Positions 6,086 through 13,419 of a stretch of 39,501 bases of DNA are shown one piece after another; position 1 is the stretch's first letter; every line of letters begins with the position of its first letter. The notes beneath the pieces are model-generated. The model was given only the letters and a program-made list of their open reading frames with translations, ran no database searches and had not been told where the DNA came from. This DNA is from Clostridiaceae bacterium (GTDB taxonomy: Bacteria > Bacillota > Clostridia > Lachnospirales > Lachnospiraceae), in the NCBI GenBank assembly GCA_009911305.1, contig QXXC01000041.1, forward strand, positions 1 through 39,501, in the 5' to 3' direction. Position numbers and translations under genes: made by a program.

Positions 6086-7323
6086 GCGGGCGGTATGTGA
6101 GGCTTATCTCTGCCTTGTTCCTTGTACTTTTTATGGTGAAAGCCGGCGCGCATCCCTGTTTAGCCATGGACGTCCGGAACGGGGGATCCGGGGAAAGCGC
6201 ATGGGAGGGGACGGGCGGCGGGGAAGCAGGGCAGGAGGAGAGGGAAGCAGGGCAGACAGAGCTTGAGAGCCTCATCGGGGAGCTTGACCTGACTCCAGTT
6301 GAACATTTCCTGAGAGAGCAGACGCAGACGGAATCTGTGACCTTTAAGGAGCTTCTGGGAACTCTGTTAAAGGGGGACTTTTCCGGAGTGTTTCATCAGT
6401 GTGTGAATCTTATGCGGGACAGTCTGCTTGCGGAGATTGAAAAGGGAGGCTCTCTTCTTGGCCAGGTGATGGCGCTGGGACTTGTGGGAGCCCTGTTTGC
6501 AAATTTCTGCGGCGTTTTTTCAAACAGCCAGATTGCGGAAACGGGGTTCTACGTCACGTATCTGCTGATGTTTACCTTCCTGGCGGCCAGTTTTCTGGAA
6601 GGGGTATCCGTGGCGGGAGGGCTTTTGTCAGGGATATTTGAATTTATGCGGGCTCTGGTGCCCACGTATTTCGCAGCCGTCTCGTTTGCGGGGGGAAGCG
6701 TAAGCGCAGCGGCAGGCTATGGATGGATGCTGTTTTCCATCGGTCTTGCCGAGTGGGTCTTTATAAAGCTTATCATGCCGATGATACGGGTTTACATCCT
6801 GTTTATTCTGGCAGGCTGCCTTTTAAAGGAGGATCTGTTTTCACGGATGACAGAGCTTTTGGAAACCGTGATCCGGTGGGGGCTTAAATCTGCCGCCGGG
6901 GTTATTTTAGGCTTTCAAATGCTGCAGAATATGGTGCTTCCGTATGCGGATTCCCTGAAAAATGCTTCCATCCAGCGGATTGTCAGTGCAGTGCCGGGGC
7001 TTGGGGGCGGCGCCGGGGCTGTCTCACAGATGCTTTTGGGCGCGGGCGTGCTTTTAAAAAACACGATGGGCGCGGCGGCGGTGCTGGTTCTTGTGATGCT
7101 TTCCCTGGCGCCTCTGCTCAAGCTCCTTGCGCTCTGTTTCTTCTACCGCGCGGCGGCCGCCATCCTGCAGCCGGTCTGCGACAAGAGGATGGCGGCATGT
7201 ATAAACGGCGTGGGAGACGGCTGCTGGCTTCTGCTCTCCGTGTCCGGGACCGCGCTGCTTTTGTTTGGCCTGTCCCTGGCCATTATCTGTATGTCCGCCA
7301 ACGCCGTATATTTTGCGGGATAA
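6082..7323 (+). CDS. spoIIIAE: Stage III sporulation protein AE
   Basis: A 413-residue polytopic membrane protein. A signal-like N-terminal helix (about 8-24) is followed by a Gly/Glu-rich extracytoplasmic stretch and seven to eight helices from about residue 130. Typical SpoIIIAE features are the N-terminal ELDLTPVEHFL and the central PTYFAAVSFAGGSVSAAAGY. It is permease-like and essential for engulfed-forespore development in B. subtilis. The low-complexity segment about 33-58 (GGSGESAWEGTGGGEAGQEE) looks like lineage-specific expansion. The length is near the usual ~400. Confidence 0.94.
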   Translation: MSGRYVRLISALFLVLFMVKAGAHPCLAMDVRNGGSGESAWEGTGGGEAGQEEREAGQTELESLIGELDLTPVEHFLREQTQTESVTFKELLGTLLKGDFSGVFHQCVNLMRDSLLAEIEKGGSLLGQVMALGLVGALFANFCGVFSNSQIAETGFYVTYLLMFTFLAASFLEGVSVAGGLLSGIFEFMRALVPTYFAAVSFAGGSVSAAAGYGWMLFSIGLAEWVFIKLIMPMIRVYILFILAGCLLKEDLFSRMTELLETVIRWGLKSAAGVILGFQMLQNMVLPYADSLKNASIQRIVSAVPGLGGGAGAVSQMLLGAGVLLKNTMGAAAVLVLVMLSLAPLLKLLALCFFYRAAAAILQPVCDKRMAACINGVGDGCWLLLSVSGTALLLFGLSLAIICMSANAVYFAG

Positions 7324-7358
7324 AACGGTTCGTGAGCAGAGAGAGGAGTGTGGGGCAG

Positions 7359-8042
7359 ATGGCCGGAATCAATGAATGGATCAGCAGTATCGTGAGTTAT
7401 CTCATCTTTACCGCAGCGGTCGTGAGTCTTCTTCCGTCCGGAAAGTACGAGAAATATCTGCGTCTGTTTGCAGGCTGCGTGCTGATTCTGCTCGTGCTTA
7501 AGCCGGTGACAGGGGGCCTTGGCCTGGAGGAACGGATCGACGCCCTGTTTCGCTCGGTCTCCTTTGAGAATGAGATTGGGGAGTTCTCGGAACATCTGGG
7601 AGAAATTGAGCGGCAGCGTATGGAGCGGCTGTTTGGCGAGTACGAAGCAGAGGCGGGAGAGGAGCTGGCCCGCCTGGCCGGGCAGGAAGGGCTGACCGTG
7701 TGCAGCGCGCGTGTAAGGCTGGTACGGGATCCCGGCCGCGCCGATTTTGGAACGATCGAGGGGATCGAGGTTACGCTTTTAAATGAGGGCATGCAGATCG
7801 GCAGCGGCGCGGCGCGCGGGGAGGAGGACGGGCCCTATGGTATGACACGGGATGGAGAGAACGGGGCAATACGCATTGCGCCTGTGCAGACCGTCACTCT
7901 GGAGGACGGGCCTCCCGGACGGGCAGCGGGCGCTCCGGCCTTGCAGACGAACGATCCGGAGGCCGTCTTCAGGCTTCGCCGTGAGATAGCTGATTATTAT
8001 CAGGTGGAGGAAAGCTATGTGGAAATCAGGCTGGAAAATTAA
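7359..8042 (+). CDS. spoIIIAF: Stage III sporulation protein AF
   Basis: A 227-residue protein. Two N-terminal membrane helices (about residues 6-24 and 34-50; YLIFTAAVVSLLPSGKYEKY and LFAGCVLILLVLKPV) are followed by a helical, then alpha/beta domain ending VEESYVEIRLEN. The frame is open upstream to 7197, but that part lies inside spoIIIAE. The ATG at 7359, 10 nt after GAGAGGAG, gives the family N-terminus. A spacer around 145-200 is acidic and Gly-rich and probably flexible. The 3' end overlaps spoIIIAG by 26 bp. Confidence 0.9.
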   Translation: MAGINEWISSIVSYLIFTAAVVSLLPSGKYEKYLRLFAGCVLILLVLKPVTGGLGLEERIDALFRSVSFENEIGEFSEHLGEIERQRMERLFGEYEAEAGEELARLAGQEGLTVCSARVRLVRDPGRADFGTIEGIEVTLLNEGMQIGSGAARGEEDGPYGMTRDGENGAIRIAPVQTVTLEDGPPGRAAGAPALQTNDPEAVFRLRREIADYYQVEESYVEIRLEN

Positions 8043-8664
8043 GAAGGAATGGGTTCAGGGAAAGGAACGGTGGATGTTTCTTCTGGTGTGCGGGCTGTTT
8101 TTGCTGATCCTGTCTGTCCCGGCGGGCAGCGGGGAGAGAAAAGCCAGGGAGGCGGCGGCTTCGGCGCTCTCTGATCCGAAGGAGGAGAACGCGGGAGACG
8201 GGGCTCTGGAAGGCGTATCCGGCCTTCCGGGAAGCGCGGCCCGGAAAAATCAGGACGCGGAGCGGCTCTACGAGCAGGAATTAGAGGAGCGGGTCCGGGA
8301 GATACTGCGCCATGTGGACGGAGTCGGGGAGGTGGATGTCATGATAACACTCCGCTCTTCCAAGGAAAAGGTGATCCATGTGGATAAGGATAAAAGCCGT
8401 TCCTCCACGGAGGAAAAGGACAGCGCGGGAGGAACGCGCACGGCGCTCACGGAGGACATAAAGGAGAGCGCGCTTCTCTCCGGCAGCGCGGGTTCCGGAG
8501 GCGATCCGGTGATTGAAAAGGAGCTTCTGCCGGAGATCGCCGGTATCGTCATAAGCGCGCAGGGAGGAGGCAGCGCGCAGGTCAGAGCGGAAATTTCTGA
8601 GGCAATGGTAGCATTATTTGGCATTCCCGCACATAAAATAAAAGTATTAAAGCGGGTGGAATAA
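8017..8664 (+). CDS. spoIIIAG: Stage III sporulation protein AG (ring-forming channel component)
   Basis: A 215-residue protein with a short cytoplasmic N-terminus, one helix (about 20-38: WMFLLVCGLFLLILSVPAG), a linker, and a ring-building motif domain: VDGVGEVDVMITLRSSKEK, an insertion (about 125-160), then LLPEIAGIVISAQGGG and VRAEISEAMVALFGIPAHKI. SpoIIIAG forms the large ring of the channel in the intermembrane space. The insertion splitting the ring domain is a family hallmark. It overlaps spoIIIAF by 26 bp. Confidence 0.93.
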   Translation: MWKSGWKIKKEWVQGKERWMFLLVCGLFLLILSVPAGSGERKAREAAASALSDPKEENAGDGALEGVSGLPGSAARKNQDAERLYEQELEERVREILRHVDGVGEVDVMITLRSSKEKVIHVDKDKSRSSTEEKDSAGGTRTALTEDIKESALLSGSAGSGGDPVIEKELLPEIAGIVISAQGGGSAQVRAEISEAMVALFGIPAHKIKVLKRVE

Positions 8665-8679
8665 AGGAGCATGCAGTGT

Positions 8680-9429
8680 ATGAAGATGAAACGACTCTTT
8701 CGCAGAAACCAGATTATTATTACGACACTTGCCATCATGATTGCGGCTGCCGGATACTTGAATTATTCGGGAAAGAAGGAAGTGGCCGGCGGCGAGGTAT
8801 ATGAGGCAGGCGCTATGGAGATTTCCGACGAGGATATCCTGGCAGAGAACCAGATGGTATCAGGCGGAGCGCAGCTTACGCAGGATGCGGCAAACAGCGG
8901 TACATACGGAGAGCAGGCTGAGGATGCGTCGGCAGACGGCGGTGGGTACACAGAGATTGCAAGCCTGGACGATCCGCAGGAGGGAGACGCGGCTTTAACA
9001 GGCTCAGAGGGAGAGGGCAGCGCCGTGATGGATAACCCCGGGGAGGCTGTCCTGACCGGCGGAACCAGTGTGACGGAGTACATCGCCAATGTGCAGCTCA
9101 GCCGCGAGCAGATCCGCGCCAAGAGCAAGGAAACGCTGAATGAGATCATCAACAATGAGAGTGTGGACGCAGCATCCAGAGAGGCGGCTGTCCAGAGCAT
9201 GATGAACCTGACCGCCATCGCGGAAAAGGAGAATGCAGCGGAAACCCTGCTGATGGCCAAGGGCTTTGCCGATCCGGTGGTGAGTATCACGGACGGAAAG
9301 GTGGATGTGGTGATCAATGCATCCAGCATCACAGATCCGCAGCGGGCGCAGATCGAGGATATCGTAAAGCGCAAAACCGAGACCGGGGCGGAGAATATTG
9401 TGATAACGCTTTTAAATTTGCAGGAATAG
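8680..9429 (+). CDS. spoIIIAH: Stage III sporulation protein AH (SpoIIQ partner)
   Basis: A 249-residue protein with one N-terminal helix (MKMKRLFRRNQIIITTLAIM...), a long acidic linker (about residues 30-125) and the conserved C-terminal YscJ/FliF-like ring domain (about 140-249; ETLLMAKGFADPVVSITDG, ENIVITLLNLQE). SpoIIIAH binds SpoIIQ from the forespore to bridge the two membranes. The ATG at 8680 has good spacing (10 nt) from AAAGGAG. The ATG at 8671 is only 1-2 nt from it, so I prefer 8680. It is the last gene of the operon. Confidence 0.92.
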   Translation: MKMKRLFRRNQIIITTLAIMIAAAGYLNYSGKKEVAGGEVYEAGAMEISDEDILAENQMVSGGAQLTQDAANSGTYGEQAEDASADGGGYTEIASLDDPQEGDAALTGSEGEGSAVMDNPGEAVLTGGTSVTEYIANVQLSREQIRAKSKETLNEIINNESVDAASREAAVQSMMNLTAIAEKENAAETLLMAKGFADPVVSITDGKVDVVINASSITDPQRAQIEDIVKRKTETGAENIVITLLNLQE

Positions 9430-9448
9430 AGAGTGTGTGGAAAAACAT

Positions 9449-9489
9449 CAATACAGCCGGTGTGGCAGGAGGCCATGCCGGCTGTATTG
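9449..9489 (+). terminator. Hairpin at the end of the spoIIIA operon
   Basis: A 12-bp perfect stem (9449-9460 with 9478-9489; CAATACAGCCGG and its complement) lies 20 nt after the spoIIIAH stop. It lacks a strong T tract (TATGTAC follows), so termination strength is uncertain. Confidence 0.6.
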
Positions 9490-9653
9490 TATGTACAGGG
9501 ACGCATAAGGAAATGGGGGCGCTGCCGGATAGCCCTGATCTGTAAAACAAAGGATATTGTGCCAGCCATTCCCTGTATTTTTCCCAGTGGAAATATGATA
9601 CAATCACTTTGTAACAGTTATGTAATATTTATGTAACATAGGAGGATAATGTA

Positions 9654-10676
9654 ATGAAGAAATGGTCATTTTGTGCGATTGCAGCCGCCGCATTTACAAC
9701 ATTTAGCGTTCCCATGACAGGCCTGGCGGCAGGCGGAAGCTGTAATGGATTCGGCGGATACAACGGTAATTGCAGCGGGCAGGGCGGCTTCGGGGGCGGG
9801 AACTGCCTGACAGAGGGAAATACAGGGGGCGCAGCAGACTGCGGCGGACAGAGCGGCTGCGGCAGCCTGAATGACTGCAGCGGCGCGGATAACGGCTGTA
9901 TGGCAGGCGATATCGTGTTGGGCGGATTTTCATTCGGCAGCCTGCCGTTTGGCGGAAACAGCGCGGGATGCGGCTTTACGGACTGTGCGGGAGAGATCGG
10001 CGGCGCGCCGGAAACCAATCATCTCACGGGGATCATTCTTCCGAATTATGCGCCCGGAAACAATGGAAATGCGGGGAGCGGGCTTCCGGGGAAGCCGGGA
10101 ATACCGGATCAGGAAGTGAAGCCAGAGCAGCCGGACAAGCCGAACCAGCCGGATAAGCCGAACCAGCCGGATAAGCCGAACCAGCCGAACCAGCCGGATA
10201 AGCCGAACCAGCCGAACCAGCCGGACAAGCCGAATCAGCCGGAAAAACCGGATCAGCCCGATCAGCCGCAGAAGCCAGACGAGAATGAGGAGAGCGGTAT
10301 GGACAGCTTCGCACTCCAGGTTGTGGAGCTGGTAAATGCGGAGCGCGCAAAGGCAGGCTTATCGCCTCTGTCCATTGATACGCGCGCAGCGGGCGCGGCG
10401 GCAGTCCGCGCCAATGAGATACAGCGTTCGTTCTCCCATACAAGGCCGGACGGCAGCAGCTTCAGCACAGCGCTTACGCAGGCCGGGGCAGGCTACCGTA
10501 AGTCCGGGGAAAATATAGCATACGGGCAGGCGACGCCGCAGCAGGTCATGAACGACTGGATGAACAGCGCAGGCCACAGGGCCAATATTCTGGACGGCGC
10601 CTTTACGGCTATCGGAGTAGGCCATGTACAGAATGGTTCAGGAGTGCATTACTGGACGCAGTTATTCCTCAATTAA
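9654..10676 (+). CDS. Secreted CAP/SCP-domain protein with Cys/Gly-rich and Pro-repeat regions
   Basis: A 340-residue exported protein. A signal peptide (about 1-25, ending GLAAG) leads into a Gly-rich segment (about 26-130) with nine cysteines, mostly in DC, GC or NC pairs. Next is a PDKPNQ-type proline repeat (about 157-208), then a C-terminal CAP domain (about 218-340). The CAP residues are visible: His in FSHTRPDG, Glu in SGENIAYG and His in AGHRANIL, with the ending IGVGHVQNGSGVHYWTQLF. Related proteins (YkwD, SafA-associated) act at the cell wall or spore surface. It follows the spoIIIA operon but has its own leader and AGGAGG site. The cysteine-rich segment is unusual and could crosslink, as in spore coats; that is inference. 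Confidence 0.85.
   Translation: MKKWSFCAIAAAAFTTFSVPMTGLAAGGSCNGFGGYNGNCSGQGGFGGGNCLTEGNTGGAADCGGQSGCGSLNDCSGADNGCMAGDIVLGGFSFGSLPFGGNSAGCGFTDCAGEIGGAPETNHLTGIILPNYAPGNNGNAGSGLPGKPGIPDQEVKPEQPDKPNQPDKPNQPDKPNQPNQPDKPNQPNQPDKPNQPEKPDQPDQPQKPDENEESGMDSFALQVVELVNAERAKAGLSPLSIDTRAAGAAAVRANEIQRSFSHTRPDGSSFSTALTQAGAGYRKSGENIAYGQATPQQVMNDWMNSAGHRANILDGAFTAIGVGHVQNGSGVHYWTQLFLN
10121..10279 (+). repeat. Tandem coding repeat (PDKPNQ units) in the CAP protein
   Basis: Imperfect 9- and 18-bp units (CAGCCGGAYAAGCCGAAC) repeat across this stretch and encode P-D-K-P-N-Q modules, ending in PDQPDQPQKPDE. This is a flexible wall-spanning linker and is liable to change length by slippage. Confidence 0.8.
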
Positions 10677-10711
10677 GAACAGGAAAATATAATCACAGCA
10701 AATTTTAAAAA

Positions 10712-10760
10712 CAGATATGCCGGCCGCGCCTGATCTAGATCCGGGTGCTGCCGGCATCTG
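10712..10760. terminator. Hairpin between the CAP gene and the tauE/safE-family gene
   Basis: Arms 10712-10724 and 10750-10760 (CAGATATGCCGGC with GCCGGCATCTG) pair with a 2-nt bulge. It sits between convergent genes, so it may serve both. There is no clear T tract. Confidence 0.45.
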
Positions 10761-10829
10761 CATGCTGGCTGGAAAAGTATTTTTCAAGCACGCTCAATGG
10801 GAAACAGCAGAGCGGGCCGGGGATTTTGC

Positions 10830-11588
10830 CTATATTACTTCTGTCAGAACCTTGATAAAGAAAATCACAAGTACCAGCAGGATTACAGGCCTTACAAGCT
10901 TTGCGCCGCCGCGGTCAAAAAAACGGGTTCCGATATAATTTCCGGCGATGCTGAACAGACCTGCCGTAAGCCCCAGCGGAAGGATCACCTTTCCATACAG
11001 TAAAAGCACAGACAAACTGGAGATATTGGTCGTGAGATTGATGGCCTTTGCGATCCCGTTTGCCTCCTTAATCTTCATATGCGCCACGCTGGTCAGGAGA
11101 AGGAGTAAAAAGGTACCGGTACCGGGACCGTAAAAGCCGTCGTATACCCCGATCACGGAGGTGATTCCTATACTGAACAGCAGCATTTTCCGCTGCGGCA
11201 AGGGTTCCTGATCCGTTTCCAGTGATTTGCAGCGGAATATGTAAAAGGCCGTCAGAGGCAGGATGACGAGAAGCAGCTTTTTAAACACAGCGTCATCCAG
11301 CAAAAGCCCCAGGCGGGCTCCAGTCGCGGAGGCAAGCAATGCGCAGGCCGAGCAGATAAGGGCCGGTTTCCAGACAATATATCCGTTTTTGGCAAATTTC
11401 CATGTGGCGATCGCAGTCCCCATACTGGAGCTCATCTTGTTTGTGCCAATCGCAAAATGCGCCGGAAGCCCGGAAATGATATAAGCAGGCAGGGAAATCA
11501 GCCCGCCTCCCCCCGCGATGGCGTCTATCAGGCCTGCGGCGAAGACCAGCGGGCAGACAATCAGAAAGTGTGTTATCGTTAATTCCAT
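10830..11588 (-). CDS. TauE/SafE (YfcA) family sulfite/anion exporter-like permease
   Basis: A 252-residue membrane protein with about eight helices. The two family half-motifs are visible: GLIDAIAGGGGLISLPAYII near residues 19-38, and GVYDGFYGPGTGTFLLLL near 147-164. TauE/SafE proteins export sulfite, sulfoacetate or related organosulfur anions, but many members have no known substrate. It has its own AGGAGG site before the ATG. It lies downstream of rubrerythrin on the same strand but is separated from it by a terminator, so it is probably a separate unit. Confidence 0.88.
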   Translation of the reverse strand: MELTITHFLIVCPLVFAAGLIDAIAGGGGLISLPAYIISGLPAHFAIGTNKMSSSMGTAIATWKFAKNGYIVWKPALICSACALLASATGARLGLLLDDAVFKKLLLVILPLTAFYIFRCKSLETDQEPLPQRKMLLFSIGITSVIGVYDGFYGPGTGTFLLLLLTSVAHMKIKEANGIAKAINLTTNISSLSVLLLYGKVILPLGLTAGLFSIAGNYIGTRFFDRGGAKLVRPVILLVLVIFFIKVLTEVI

Positions 11589-11713
11589 AATGTTTTTCCT
11601 CCTGTTGAATATGATAAAAGAAGCATATCACGAAAGAGGGGATCTGACTATCATCAAAATGGAAATAGGATCATAAGTAATTCATTACACAAAGGTTTTT
11701 CTTAAAGACATCG

Positions 11714-11746
11714 AAAAAGGGAACAAATCATTTCTGATTCATTCCC
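11714..11746 (-). terminator. Rho-independent terminator of rubrerythrin
   Basis: Arms 11719-11730 and 11735-11746 form a 12-bp stem with two imperfect positions and a 4-nt loop. On the minus strand it is followed by T5 (11718-11714), 37 bases past the rubrerythrin stop. Confidence 0.72.
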
Positions 11747-11782
11747 TTAATTTTCAAAATCATTTACAATCCGGCGTTCTTC

Positions 11783-12325
11783 TTAGCCGAAGTATCTCTT
11801 AAGGAGCCCCTCAAATGCCTTGCCGTGTCTGGCCTCATCCCTTGCCATCTCATGAACGGTATCATGGATCGCATCCAGGTTAGCGGCTTTCGCGCGCTTT
11901 GCAAGGTCAAACTTGCCGGCTGTAGCGCCGTTCTCAGCCTCTACACGCATCTCAAGGTTCTTCTTCGTGCTGTCCGTTACAACCTCGCCAAGGAGTTCAG
12001 CGAACTTTGCGGCATGCTCAGCCTCTTCGTAAGCGGCCTTCTCCCAGTATAAGCCGATCTCCGGGTAGCCCTCTCTGTGAGCGACTCTGGCCATAGCCAG
12101 ATACATGCCGACTTCCTTGCACTCGCCTTCGTAGTTTGCTCTTAAATCAGCAATGATATCCTCGCTTACACCCTGCGCAACGCCTACTACGTGCTCAGCG
12201 GCCCAGCTCATCTCCGAAGACTGCTCCTGGAACTTGGAAGCAGGCGCGTTACATACCGGACATTTCTCCGGAGCTGCGTCACCCTCATGAACATAGCCAC
12301 ATACGGTACATACGAATTTTTTCAT
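11783..12325 (-). CDS. Rubrerythrin with N-terminal rubredoxin domain (reverse-rubrerythrin type)
   Basis: A 180-residue non-haem iron protein that reduces hydrogen peroxide and oxygen in anaerobes. Residues 1-35 form a rubredoxin domain with two Cys pairs (CTVCGY, CPVCNAP). The rest is a four-helix ferritin-like diiron domain with carboxylate/His motifs ([40 protein letters not shown]). The rubredoxin-first order is the reverse of classical rubrerythrin and matches Clostridium revRbr. The start at 12325 follows AGGAGAG; upstream in-frame codons lie in the leader. Its promoter carries a PerR-box-like core, and perR is next door, so peroxide induction is expected. Confidence 0.93.
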   Translation of the reverse strand: MKKFVCTVCGYVHEGDAAPEKCPVCNAPASKFQEQSSEMSWAAEHVVGVAQGVSEDIIADLRANYEGECKEVGMYLAMARVAHREGYPEIGLYWEKAAYEEAEHAAKFAELLGEVVTDSTKKNLEMRVEAENGATAGKFDLAKRAKAANLDAIHDTVHEMARDEARHGKAFEGLLKRYFG

Positions 12326-12388
12326 TATAATTCTCTCCTTTTTTATTGAAAGTGTGTTAGAAACATGTGTAAGTGTAATCTCCAAAAT

Positions 12389-12437
12389 TAAGAATGATTA
12401 CTGATATTAAAATATCACAGTTTTATCTGCTTGTCAA
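12389..12437 (-). promoter_or_regulatory. Rubrerythrin promoter with PerR-box-like site
   Basis: TTGACA (12437-12432), 17 bp, then TATTTT (12414-12409) on the minus strand. Just downstream, at 12403-12389, is a 15-mer matching 9 of 14 positions of the PerR consensus TTATAATnATTATAA, including the whole TAATnATT core. Confidence 0.55.
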
Positions 12438-12510
12438 TACGATTTTATAAAAATATCCGTGTATTCATTAGCAATTATGATCAAATTTTACAGACGCTGC
12501 CGGGATCCGA

Positions 12511-12969
12511 TTACAGCGGTGTTTTACTGCCCGGCGAAAGAGGAGCACAAAACGCAGACGATGCGCCGCGGTCGTTTCCTTCACTCTTCTCCTCACACTC
12601 TGCACACACGCCGTAAAAGCAGATCGTATGCCCGTCAATTCTCCCGGGGACATACTGCCCCGCCATGGCTTCCAGGTTGCAGATGGTTTCCATGGGTATA
12701 TCCGCAATCTGCCCGCACGTTCTGCACACGAAATGATAGTGCGGGGATGTGTTGTAATCAAAATGATCCGTCCCGCCGCCGCAGGAAATCTTCTGTATCT
12801 CCCCCAGCTCAACTAAAAGGTTCAGATTCCGGTATACGGTTCCGAGGCTGATAGTGGGGCACTGCTTCCGGATGGAGGTATACAGGGCGTCCGCCGTCGG
12901 GTGATCCTGGCGTCCCATCAGGCTTGATTTGATGAATTCTCTCTGGCGGCTGTATTTTAACATTTTCAT
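12511..12969 (-). CDS. perR: PerR, Fur-family peroxide-sensing repressor
   Basis: A 152-residue Fur-family repressor. Residues match PerR rather than Fur: His in HPTAD (about 23), Asp in HFDYNTS (the PerR-specific sensing Asp), HYH, and Asp in GQIAD. Structural zinc is provided by CRTC and YGVCAEC. PerR with Fe(II) represses peroxide-defence genes and is inactivated by His oxidation. I chose the ATG at 12969, 8 nt after AAGGAC; a TTG at 12975 is possible. The C-terminal ~22 residues after CAECEEK are an unconserved tail. It is adjacent to its likely target, rubrerythrin, on the same strand. Confidence 0.88.
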   Translation of the reverse strand: MKMLKYSRQREFIKSSLMGRQDHPTADALYTSIRKQCPTISLGTVYRNLNLLVELGEIQKISCGGGTDHFDYNTSPHYHFVCRTCGQIADIPMETICNLEAMAGQYVPGRIDGHTICFYGVCAECEEKSEGNDRGASSAFCAPLSPGSKTPL

Positions 12970-12993
12970 AAGCAATCGGTCCTTATTTAATAT

Positions 12994-13042
12994 TAGTAAT
13001 AATTATTATTTATATTATGCAAAATGTTGAAAGTTTTGTCAA
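12994..13042 (-). promoter_or_regulatory. perR promoter with autoregulatory PerR box
   Basis: On the minus strand TTGACA (13042-13037), 17 bp, CATAAT (13019-13014). Immediately downstream, 13008-12994 matches 11 of 14 positions of the PerR consensus, with a 12-bp palindrome TAATAATTATTA. Confidence 0.62.
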
Positions 13043-13115
13043 TGTTAAATTTTTCCTGCTTTCTGTTTCCCTGCGGTTGATTCCAGAGCGTGTCTTAAAA
13101 ATGTTTTGGACAACA

Positions 13116-13146
13116 AAAAAGAGAGCAGCAGAGCAGCTCTCTTTTT
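13116..13146. terminator. Bidirectional rho-independent terminator
   Basis: A perfect 11-bp stem (AAAAAGAGAGC with GCTCTCTTTTT; 13116-13126 and 13136-13146) with A and T runs on both flanks. On the minus strand it ends the sugar-transport/GH2 operon. Confidence 0.85.
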
Positions 13147-13189
13147 GCAGTTCATAAATATACACCTGATTCAACAGGCCGGTTCATGG

Positions 13190-13417
13190 TCAATGGATAC
13201 CAAATTCCTCATACAGGGCCATCCTGGCCTCGCGGTTTACGGCAGCTCTCTGGATATCGTTATTTCTTCCTTGTGATATCAGAAGGGAGACAAGCTTTCC
13301 CAATTTATCCTCTCCCTCGCTGCGCCCTTCCTTACGTCCTTCCTCAAGGCCCTCCTGTCTGAGCCTCCGCATTGTCTCAGCCTCATTATATTCTGTAATA
13401 CACATATCCCGCCCCAC
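13190..13417 (-). CDS. Small protein like the C-terminal tail of Rpn/PD-(D/E)XK family transposase nucleases
   Basis: Up to 75 residues from GTG at 13417; ATG at 13405 follows a GGGTGGGG site and is more likely. The sequence MCITEYNEAETMRRLRQEG, then LEEGRKEGRSEGEDKLGKL, resembles the repetitive charged tail of Rpn-type or PD-(D/E)XK transposase-family proteins common in Lachnospiraceae. No nuclease domain is present, and it abuts the GH2 stop codon with a 2-nt gap, so it is probably a tail remnant captured at the operon end, or a small free-standing protein. I cannot assign a function. Confidence 0.42.
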   Translation of the reverse strand: MGRDMCITEYNEAETMRRLRQEGLEEGRKEGRSEGEDKLGKLVSLLISQGRNNDIQRAAVNREARMALYEEFGIH

Positions 13418-13419
13418 CC

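Noticed and set aside
8763..9569. 268-residue Ser/Ala-rich minus-strand frame over spoIIIAH
   Set aside because: Antisense to a conserved sporulation gene; the composition is the complement of its codons.
10121..10279. Short tandem repeats considered as a CRISPR array
   Set aside because: Units are 9-18 bp, in frame, without spacers, and encode a proline-rich linker.
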